From the NCBI RefSeq assembly GCF_016464385.1, contig NZ_JADMLH010000008.1:70621-129677 (forward strand): DNA of 59,057 nt. The letters are read 5' to 3'. This document shows, piece by piece, positions 43,077 through 50,760 of this stretch. The notes under the pieces are model-generated. The model did not search any database. It saw nothing but the letters and a program-made list of their open reading frames with translations, and was not told where the DNA came from. The stretch is from Nucisporomicrobium flavum (GTDB lineage Bacteria > Actinomycetota > Actinomycetes > Mycobacteriales > Micromonosporaceae). Each line of letters begins with the position of its first letter. Position 1 is the first letter of the stretch. The position numbers and the translations under genes are program-made.

Positions 43077-43488
43077 CCCATTCCTCCGCGCCGTCGGTGA
43101 AGACCTGACGCTTCCAGATCGGTAGCCGGGCCTTGGCCTCGTCGACCAACCGCGCGCAGGCCGCGAACGCCGCCGCCCGGTGCGCGGTGCTGACCGCGGC
43201 GACCAGGGCCACGTCGCCGATCTGCAGGGTGCCGACGCGGTGCGAGACGGCCACCGCGTACACGTCCGGGTCGGTGGCGATCTCCTCGGCCACCTCGCGG
43301 ATCACGGCGGCCGCGGTCGGGTGACCCTCGTACTCCAGCAGCGTGACGCCCCGCCCGTGATCGTGGTCGCGGACGACGCCCTGGAACGACACGACCGCCC
43401 CGGCGCGGGGGTCGGCGACCGCCTTCTCGTGCGCGGCGAGGTCCAGGGCGACGTCGCCCACCTCGGCGATGCGGACGCTGTCGGTCAT
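43063..43488 (-). CDS. moaE: Molybdopterin synthase large subunit MoaE
   Basis: The 141-residue catalytic subunit converts cyclic pyranopterin monophosphate to molybdopterin using MoaD thiocarboxylate. VVSFQGVVRDHDHGRGVTLLEYEGHP, VSHRVGTLQIGDVALVAAVSTAHRAAAF and KARLPIWKRQVF (catalytic Lys) are conserved. It is the last gene of a four-gene operon, overlapping moeA by 4 bases. Confidence 0.96.
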   Translation of the reverse strand: MTDSVRIAEVGDVALDLAAHEKAVADPRAGAVVSFQGVVRDHDHGRGVTLLEYEGHPTAAAVIREVAEEIATDPDVYAVAVSHRVGTLQIGDVALVAAVSTAHRAAAFAACARLVDEAKARLPIWKRQVFTDGAEEWVNCP

Positions 43489-44723
43489 GAGCGCTCCCCG
43501 GAGAACAACGGAAGGGGCAGGAAGGGTACGAGGTCGCCGGCCGCGGCTCCTCCGGCTTCGGCATGGCCGGCGGGGCGTACGACGACGAAGCCGTGCGACC
43601 GGGCGAGCCCGCGCAGCATCGACGAGCCGACGTGGCCGGCCGGCGTCGCGCGGCGCCCATCGGCGTCCAGGGCCGCCAGGGCGAGATGCGTGAAGCCGCC
43701 CCGGCCCGGCACGGGTGCGGTGAGCTCGACCCGGGGCAGGGCCGGCAGGTCGCGCCCGTGCAGGCCGGCCAGCAGCGGCGCCACCAGCGAGACCAGGGCG
43801 ATCACCGCGGACTGCGGGTTGCCCGGCAGCCCGGCGAGGAACTTGGGGCCGCCGGGTCCCGGTACGCGCGCGAGCAGCATCGGGAAGCCCGGCCGGACGG
43901 CGACGGTGTTCACCACGTACTCGGCGTTGAGGCGGGACAGGGCGGGGTGCAGGTGGTCGACCGGCCCGTGCATCGTGCCGCCGGTCGTGCAGACCACGTC
44001 CGCCATGGCCAGGCCCCGCTCGATCGCCTCGACGTGGGCCTCGAGGGTGTCCTGCACCGGGCCCTGGACGGCGGCGGGGTCGACGGTGGCCCCGTACCGG
44101 CGCAGCCAGGCCGGCACGAGCGGGCTCAGCGAGTCACGGACCCGCCCGTCGCCCGGCGGCCCGCTGGTCAGCAGCTCGTCGCCGAAGACGAGCAGCGCCG
44201 CGCGCGGCCGGGGCCGTACGGGAATGGTGTCGTAGCCGCAGGTGGCGGCCATGCCGAGCACAGCGGGGTCGACCGGCGTCCCGGCCGGCAGCAGCTCCTC
44301 GCCACGCCGCGCCTCGTCGCCGGGCAGGCGCCACTCCGGCTGGGGCCGCGGCGCGCCGCTGACCAGCCCCTGCGCGTCCCGCGTCGACTCCTCGACCCGG
44401 ATCACCGCCGCGGCGCCGGCCGGAACCATCGCGCCGGTGGCGATCTCGACGCACGTGCCGTCCTCGATGAGCGGCTCCGCGGTGTTGCCGGCCAGCACCC
44501 GGCCCACCGGACGCCACGGACCCGGGCCGCGCACGGCCCAGCCGTCGATGCTCGAGGTGGGGAAGGCGGGCAGGTCGGTGACGGCGACGAGGGGCTCGGC
44601 GAGCGTCCGGCCGTCCGCCCCGGCCAGCGGCATCTGCTCGACCGGTCCCGCGGCCGCCCTGCCGGCCTCGTACGCCAGGCTCCGGGCCTTGTCCCAGTCG
44701 ACGGGCATGCTGTCAGCGCTCAC
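43485..44723 (-). CDS. moeA: Molybdopterin molybdenumtransferase MoeA
   Basis: The 412-residue protein inserts molybdate into adenylylated molybdopterin. It shows LPAFPTSSIDGWAVRG, GAMVPAGAAAVIRVEES, VTTGGTMHGPVDHLHPAL and the FLAGLPGNPQSA motif. The usual family motif TTGGxSxGxxD is slightly altered (TTGGTMHGPVD). Its start overlaps the mogA stop and its end overlaps moaE. Confidence 0.95.
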   Translation of the reverse strand: MSADSMPVDWDKARSLAYEAGRAAAGPVEQMPLAGADGRTLAEPLVAVTDLPAFPTSSIDGWAVRGPGPWRPVGRVLAGNTAEPLIEDGTCVEIATGAMVPAGAAAVIRVEESTRDAQGLVSGAPRPQPEWRLPGDEARRGEELLPAGTPVDPAVLGMAATCGYDTIPVRPRPRAALLVFGDELLTSGPPGDGRVRDSLSPLVPAWLRRYGATVDPAAVQGPVQDTLEAHVEAIERGLAMADVVCTTGGTMHGPVDHLHPALSRLNAEYVVNTVAVRPGFPMLLARVPGPGGPKFLAGLPGNPQSAVIALVSLVAPLLAGLHGRDLPALPRVELTAPVPGRGGFTHLALAALDADGRRATPAGHVGSSMLRGLARSHGFVVVRPAGHAEAGGAAAGDLVPFLPLPLFSGERS

Positions 44724-45201
44724 CCGTGCAGCCTATGGTCGCCGCCGCCGATCTGCTCCACCGTGTGGACAAGGATCGGGCCCAGGACCGCGAGGCCGTC
44801 ACGGGCGCCGCCGCTGGAGCCGGGCAGGTTGACGATCAGCGTGCGGCCGGCCACCCCGGCCAGGCCCCGGGAGAGCGCGGCGGCGGGCACCTTGTCCCGG
44901 CTGTACGCGCGGACCGCCTCGGCGATGCCGGGCACTTCGAAGTCGAGCAGTGGCCGGGTCGCCTCGGGCGTGCGGTCGGTGGGCGTGACCCCGGTGCCGC
45001 CACTGGTCAGCACGACCTGTACGCCCTCAGCCACGGCCGTACGCAGCGCCTCCGCGACCGGCTCGCCGTCGGGAACCACGACCGGCGCGGCATCCACCTC
45101 GCAGCCGAGCTCGCGCAGGCCGGCGACGAGCAGGGGGCCGCTGGTGTCCTCGTACACCCCGGCGGCCGCACGGTTGGAGGCGACGATCACCCGCGCGCGG
45201 A

Positions 45202-45205
<4 letters not shown>
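44720..45205 (-). CDS. mogA: Molybdopterin adenylyltransferase MogA/MoaB
   Basis: The 161-residue protein activates molybdopterin with ATP before metal insertion. VVLTSGGTGVTPTDRTPEATRPLL and NLPGSSGGARDGLAVLGPILVHTVEQIGG are diagnostic. The GTG at 45205 overlaps the moaC stop (GTGA), which settles the start. Residues near its end coincide with one TGTGGACAA site at 44764-44772. Confidence 0.95.
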
Positions 45206-45693
<488 letters not shown>

Positions 45694-46111
45694 ATCGGCC
45701 AGGGTATCGCCGGGCCCGATGGTCTTGAAATTCGCCGCGCCCGGCAATGGCGGATAGTCAGCACGCCTCCACTTTCCGTAGCCATTTCACGACGCAATCC
45801 GTTCTACGCGACAAATTGATCCGCGCGACGCCTACCGGATTAGTCCGAACGGCCGCAGTCGTCGTACATTCAACCCGCTCCCGGCAGGCACGAGCAGGGG
45901 ATTCGGTCGTTTACAACGACTAGATCAGGGCATATCGCCAATGCACAGCGTCATTGCCCGGTTACGGATTCGGCACAAAGGGAGCAATGCTCGCATTTCG
46001 TGAAACGAGCGACAAATCATTCTTCCATCCAGACGGTTCCTTTCCTAATCTCTTGCCAGAGAGACACCGAACGGACGGCCGGCGAGCTGATTTCGGCGCC
46101 GGCGGGAAGTA
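45694..46111. promoter_or_regulatory. Long A/T-richer intergenic region with palindrome
   Basis: About 420 bases separate moaC from the GGDEF-EAL gene. The stretch is clearly poorer in GC than its surroundings and holds a perfect dyad GTCGTT-TAC-AACGAC at 45906-45920. No gene is visible. It probably carries promoters and operators for both divergent transcripts. Confidence 0.5.
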
Positions 46112-48766
46112 ATGAATCCAGCTATTCACGAAAGGCGAGGCGCGAGATGCGTGACAACGACTGGCACTGACTCCACCGGCCACGGTTCGCTACCTATCGG
46201 CAACCAGGCATTGACAGACAGTGCGGGCGACGAGGGACCATGGAGGCATGGGGCGTCCGCAGTGAACGACGCGAGGACCGACAAGCAGCTTGAGCTGTAT
46301 GTCGGTCTAGTCGCGTTTCTGGGGGTCGGCTGCCTGGTCGCTTCCGTGGCGACAGCGACCACCGTCCACCCCGGCAAGCTCCTCTTCCTCGCCGCGACGA
46401 CGATCATCATCGCCTTCGCCAGCGGTCCGATCATCAAGCTGCGGGTCCGGTCCGACACCCGGGTGTTCGCGGCCACCTCGGCCTCGATCCTCCTGGCCGT
46501 CGCCACCGTGCCGGCTCCCTGGGTGGTCATCTGCACCGCGCTGGGCGTGCTCGCCTCCAAGATCTTCATTCGGCAGCCGATCAAGATCGCCTTCAACGTG
46601 GCGAAGGACATCATCGCCGCCACGGCGGCCGCCTCGATCGCTTCCTTCGTCGGCGTCCGCCCCACCGTCTACCCTCAGATCGATCTGCCCCGCCTGCCGG
46701 TACTGGTTCTCGGTCTGGCGGCAGCCGCGGTCGTCTACGCCATCGTGGACGACCTCCTGGGCAACACGGTGGTGACGCTGGCGACGAACACCCCATGGCG
46801 CCAGGTCGCCCGCCAGAACCGTGACGTGATGCTGCGCAGCCGCGCCGTCAACCTCGTCCTGGCGCTGCTCACCGTGCTGGTGGTTCAGCAGCAACAGCTG
46901 CTCATCCTCACCATGGTCCCGACCGTCGCGGCGTTCCAGCTGGTCGCGAAGAACAAGACCCGTCAACGGGAGGACCAGGAGGCCTGGCACCGCCTGGCGA
47001 GCACGACCGACCGGCTGAACGTCACCGAGCTCACGTCCGTCCTGCACGCCGCGGTGACGCTGGCGCCGGACCTCTTCTCCGCCGACGAAGCCGAGATCGA
47101 GCTGCGTGACCTCGACACCCCCAGTCTCATCCGGGGATCGGCCGGGAGCCTGCGCTACGAGGGAGCGGTGGCCGACGCGCCCGAACGGGACGGGTCGACC
47201 ATCGAGGCGTGGCTCGACAGCCCCGACGGCCGGATGGGCGTGCTGCGGTTGCGGTTCCGCAAGCCCGTGAAGCTCAACGAGTCCGAGCAGTACAAACTGC
47301 AGACCTTCGCCTCCTCGCTGAGCACCGCGATCGGTAACGCGCGGGCGTACGCGGAGCTCAAGCGGATCAACGCGGAGAATGCGTACGCGGCCTCCCACGA
47401 TCCGCTGACCGGGCTGGCCAACCGCCGCGAGCTGCTCGACCAGGCCAACCGCACCTTCGGCCGGCGCGCCACCGACGGCATGGTCGCGATGCTGCTGATC
47501 GACCTCAACCACTTCAAGGAGGTCAACGACACGCTCGGCCATACCGCGGGTGACGAGGTTCTCCGCGAGGTCGCCCACCGGATCGAGACCGCGGCGCACC
47601 CCGGCGACCTGGTGGCGCGGCTCGGCGGCGACGAGTTCGCGGTGCTGCTGACCGGGCTGCCGACCCCCGCCGTCGCCACCCACCGGGCCACGGACCTGCT
47701 GGCGACCCTCGAACAGCCCATCGAGGTGGACGGCATGCAGCTCACCGTGGAGGCCGCCGGCGGCATCGCGCTGGCGCCCGGCAGCGGCGGCGTCCAGGAG
47801 CTGATGCGCCGCGCCGACGTGGCCATGTACGAGGCGAAACGCGGTGGCCGCCGCACGGCGACGTACGCGCACGCCCGCGACACCGCGGACATCGGCCGGC
47901 TCGTGCTCGGCGGCGAGCTGACCCGGGCGGTCACCCGGCGCGAGTTCGTCGTCGACTTCCAGCCGATCGCCGATCTCAGCAGCGGCGAGGTGGTCTCCGC
48001 CGAGGCCATCGCCCGCTGGCACCACCCGCAGCACACCGACCTCACCCCGCTGCAGTTCCTCGAGAGCGTCGAGCGCTCCGGCCACCTGCCCGCCTTCGCC
48101 GACGCCGTCCTGGAGAAATCGCTGACCGCGGTCGGTACGTGGCGTGAGGCCGGCTTCGACCTCTCCGTCGCCGTCAACGTCTCGCCGCGCAGCCTGCTCG
48201 ACCCCACGTTCCCGGCCGGCGTCCTCGACCGGCTCGCGGCCCTCGGCGTACCGCCCGACCGGCTCGTGCTCGAACTGGCCGAGTCGCTGACGCTGAGCCA
48301 GCTCGAGGTCGTCGACCGCGCGCTGCGCGAGCTGCGCGACGCCGGCGTCAAGCTGGTCCTCGACGACTTCGGCACGGGCGTGTCGTCGCTGCCCGTGCTG
48401 TCCCGCATCCCGGTGCACCAGCTCAAGATCGATCGCGACCTGGTGGTGGCGGTGGAGACCTCCGCGGAGGCCGCCGCGGTCATCCGCTCGACGGTCGACC
48501 TCGCCCGCAGCCTGCACCTCAGCGTCATCGCGGAAGGTGTCGAGAGCGAGCCCCAGCGGCACGCCCTCTGGGAGATCGGCTGCGTCGCCGGCCAGGGCCA
48601 CCTCTTCGCCCGCCCGATGGCGGCGGCACGCTTCCTGGCCGCCCTGCAGCGCGGCTCGGGCGGCCGGCCCGGTGCGCTCGCCGAGCCGCTGCACACCACC
48701 GGATCCGTCGTCCGCATGCCACGTCGCCGGCCACCGAGAAGGTCTCTGCCACACTTGCCCGCGTGA
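46112..48766 (+). CDS. Membrane GGDEF-EAL protein (diguanylate cyclase/phosphodiesterase)
   Basis: The protein has up to 884 residues. About six membrane segments span residues 60-285. A GAF-like stretch follows, then a coiled region (AYAELKRINAENAYAASHDPLTGLANRREL). The GGDEF site is intact (505-509) but the inhibitory RxxD position reads HPGD, so product inhibition may be absent. The EAL domain keeps its main acidic and Lys motifs (NVSPRSL, LELAES, LDDFGTG, LKIDRDL, IAEGVES), though the signature itself is EAI (631-633). It may both make and degrade cyclic di-GMP. Start is uncertain: ATG 46112, GTG 46151 and GTG 46262 are in frame. The stop overlaps the next gene. Confidence 0.9.
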   Translation: MNPAIHERRGARCVTTTGTDSTGHGSLPIGNQALTDSAGDEGPWRHGASAVNDARTDKQLELYVGLVAFLGVGCLVASVATATTVHPGKLLFLAATTIIIAFASGPIIKLRVRSDTRVFAATSASILLAVATVPAPWVVICTALGVLASKIFIRQPIKIAFNVAKDIIAATAAASIASFVGVRPTVYPQIDLPRLPVLVLGLAAAAVVYAIVDDLLGNTVVTLATNTPWRQVARQNRDVMLRSRAVNLVLALLTVLVVQQQQLLILTMVPTVAAFQLVAKNKTRQREDQEAWHRLASTTDRLNVTELTSVLHAAVTLAPDLFSADEAEIELRDLDTPSLIRGSAGSLRYEGAVADAPERDGSTIEAWLDSPDGRMGVLRLRFRKPVKLNESEQYKLQTFASSLSTAIGNARAYAELKRINAENAYAASHDPLTGLANRRELLDQANRTFGRRATDGMVAMLLIDLNHFKEVNDTLGHTAGDEVLREVAHRIETAAHPGDLVARLGGDEFAVLLTGLPTPAVATHRATDLLATLEQPIEVDGMQLTVEAAGGIALAPGSGGVQELMRRADVAMYEAKRGGRRTATYAHARDTADIGRLVLGGELTRAVTRREFVVDFQPIADLSSGEVVSAEAIARWHHPQHTDLTPLQFLESVERSGHLPAFADAVLEKSLTAVGTWREAGFDLSVAVNVSPRSLLDPTFPAGVLDRLAALGVPPDRLVLELAESLTLSQLEVVDRALRELRDAGVKLVLDDFGTGVSSLPVLSRIPVHQLKIDRDLVVAVETSAEAAAVIRSTVDLARSLHLSVIAEGVESEPQRHALWEIGCVAGQGHLFARPMAAARFLAALQRGSGGRPGALAEPLHTTGSVVRMPRRRPPRRSLPHLPA

Positions 48767-50037
48767 GGTTGCCGGCGCAGACCGCCCGGGCCGGCAGCGG
48801 CCCTTCGCGTACGGGCCCGGTGGCGCGGCTCGACCGAGCGGCCGGCGGCCTGGCCGCGGACGCCGCGCTCTACGGGCTCTCGGCCGCGTTCGCCCTGATC
48901 ACCGCGCTGACCTCGACCCTGCTGCCGCACCGCGCCTGGGGCGCGATCGCGGCGTGGACGTACCTCGCCATGTTCGTCGTGGTCGGCACCCAGTTCCTCC
49001 TGCGCCGGCCGGCCCTCCGGACAGCCTTGACGTGGGTGGCCTGGGCCGGTGTCGCGCTGCTCCCGCTGGTCGTGCAGGCGGTGCAGCGTGCGGGCGGGCG
49101 CGCCGACCGGGCCCAGGAGGAAGTGCTCGTCGTCGAGCACATGGGCGGGCGGCTCGCCGACACGGGCACGCCCTACCTCGGGCCGGAGGCGATCAGCGCG
49201 CTGCCGCCGGGGGAGCAGTTGCTGGGCTATGCGCCGTACCAGCCGGGAATGGCCGTTTTCGGCCTGCCCCGCGCCGCCTTCGGTGACGCCTGGTGGACGG
49301 ACGCGCGGATCTGGTTTGCGCTGGTCACGGCGGGTGCGCTGGTCGCGGCCGTCCGCCTGCTGCGCCCCCATCCGGTACGGGCGGTCCAGTTCGCCACCGT
49401 GTTCCCCATCTGCGCCCTGACGCTGGCCACGGGCGGAGACGACCTGCCCGTGCTCGCCCTGTCGCTGCTGGCGCTGGCGTGCTGCGCGTCCGGCCGCTTC
49501 ACCGCCGCGGGCCTGGCCATCGGTGCCGCCGCCGCGCTCAAGCTCTTCGCCCTGCCGGTGCTGGCGGTGCTGCTGGTGCTGGCGTACACCTCGGGCAACC
49601 TGCGCCGCTTCGCGCCTCTCGCTCTCGGCGTACCCCTGATCGCGCTGCTCCCCGCCGCCGTCGACAGCGACGCGTTCGCCGAGAACGTGATCCGCTTCCC
49701 GCTCGGGCACGGCCTCGTCACCAGCCCGGCCCAGTCGCCGTTCCCCGGCTATCTGATCACCCAGGCGGTGCCGGGCGGCCGCTACGTCGCGGCGGGGCTG
49801 CTGGTCGCGGCCGGTCTGGCGATCGCGGTGCTGCTCGTCCGCCGTCCGCCGCGCACGGCCGCGACCGCCGCGCTCTTCTGCGGGTACGGCCTCCTCGCCG
49901 CGATCCTGCTCATGCCGACCACCCGGTTCGGCTACCTGCTGTACCCGCTGGCGTTGCTGGCGTGGTCCCCGGCGCTGCGACGTCCATCCCCGCCGGCTTC
50001 CACGCTCGACGACGCCTCGGGTCCTCGGTTGACCTGA
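48763..50037 (+). CDS. GT87 (DUF2029)-like membrane glycosyltransferase
   Basis: The 424-residue polytopic protein has about ten hydrophobic segments. YAPYQPGMAVFGLPRAAFGDAWWTDARIWFA, LATGGDDLPVLALSLLAL, GLAIGAAAALKLFALPVL and FPLGHGL are reminiscent of actinobacterial GT87 proteins that use lipid-linked sugars. The GTG overlaps the GGDEF-EAL stop by 4 bases, so expression is coupled to that gene. A cyclic di-GMP-controlled surface glycan is a reasonable inference. Confidence 0.78.
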   Translation: MRLPAQTARAGSGPSRTGPVARLDRAAGGLAADAALYGLSAAFALITALTSTLLPHRAWGAIAAWTYLAMFVVVGTQFLLRRPALRTALTWVAWAGVALLPLVVQAVQRAGGRADRAQEEVLVVEHMGGRLADTGTPYLGPEAISALPPGEQLLGYAPYQPGMAVFGLPRAAFGDAWWTDARIWFALVTAGALVAAVRLLRPHPVRAVQFATVFPICALTLATGGDDLPVLALSLLALACCASGRFTAAGLAIGAAAALKLFALPVLAVLLVLAYTSGNLRRFAPLALGVPLIALLPAAVDSDAFAENVIRFPLGHGLVTSPAQSPFPGYLITQAVPGGRYVAAGLLVAAGLAIAVLLVRRPPRTAATAALFCGYGLLAAILLMPTTRFGYLLYPLALLAWSPALRRPSPPASTLDDASGPRLT

Positions 50038-50149
50038 GGTCTTCCGGCTTCGTCCGCTCTCTGGCTTTGTCCGCTCTGCCAGCCGGTCTTCAGCAGACCC
50101 ACAGCTCCGAGGGCACCACGCCGTGACCCGGGCTTGTACCGTTTGTGAC

Positions 50150-50578
50150 ATGCAGATGACCTGTCCCAAGTGCCACGGCGAGATGCGGGTGTACGAGCGC
50201 AGCGGCGTCACGGTCGACCAGTGCACCGAGTGCCGCGGCATCTTCCTCGACCGCGGCGAGCTGGAGAAACTGTTCGAGGCCGAGGCAAACTGGAACAGCC
50301 GCCAGACCCAGACCCAGGCCTCGCCGCCCCCGCGCCCGGCCCAGGCACCGGGTGGGTACGCCCCGCCGCCCCCGCCGCCCCCGGGTGGTGGCTACGCCGC
50401 GCCGCCCCCGCCGCAGCCGGGATACGGCCAGCCCGCCTACCCGCCGGCCGCGCCCGCGTACGGAACCCCGCAGTACGGCCACGCCGGCGGCTACCACGGC
50501 CACTACCGGCACGGGCACGGCGGCCACCACGGGCACTACCGGCGCCGGAAGAGCTTCCTGGGCGAGCTGTTCGACTGA
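50150..50578 (+). CDS. Zinc-ribbon protein (zf-TFIIB type) with His-rich tail
   Basis: The 142-residue protein has a zinc ribbon: TCPKCHGEM and DQCTECRGIFLDRGELEKL (C5, C8, C25, C28). A Pro/Gly/Gln/Tyr-rich low-complexity linker follows, then a His-rich stretch (GGYHGHYRHGHGGHHGHYRRRK). The tail may bind metal. TACCGT ends 7 bases before the ATG at 50150. The protein is converging with dnaB; no relation is known. Confidence 0.85.
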   Translation: MQMTCPKCHGEMRVYERSGVTVDQCTECRGIFLDRGELEKLFEAEANWNSRQTQTQASPPPRPAQAPGGYAPPPPPPPGGGYAAPPPPQPGYGQPAYPPAAPAYGTPQYGHAGGYHGHYRHGHGGHHGHYRRRKSFLGELFD

Positions 50579-50587
50579 GGTCCCCGT

Positions 50588-50630
50588 CCGCGGGTGCGCG
50601 CCGGAGATATTGGCCGTGCGCGCACCGCGG
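50588..50630. terminator. Hairpin between the zinc-ribbon gene and dnaB
   Basis: A 13-bp stem (arms CCGCGGGTGCGCGC and GCGCGCACCGCGG, one bulged G) encloses a 16-base loop in the 182-base gap between converging genes. The rest of this gap is short GCGCTCG-type repeats. Confidence 0.6.
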
Positions 50631-50760
50631 GCGTCTCGGAGTTCCGAGGCCGTCTCGGGCGCTCGGCGCTCGGCGCTCGGCGCTTTCGGCCGGCGACCCC
50701 TCTTGGTCGCACCGCGCTTTCGGCCGGGCCGGCCGGCGCGGGGCCGGGTGCGGTCGGTCG

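Noticed and set aside
44764..44772. A perfect TGTGGACAA DnaA-box match in mogA
   Set aside because: It is a single site within coding sequence with no clustering, so chance and codon needs are adequate explanations.
47155..50241. A minus-strand frame of about 1000 codons opposite the GGDEF-EAL and GT87 genes
   Set aside because: It is antisense to two well-supported genes and shows no domain motifs; its composition is Arg/Gly/Gln-rich.
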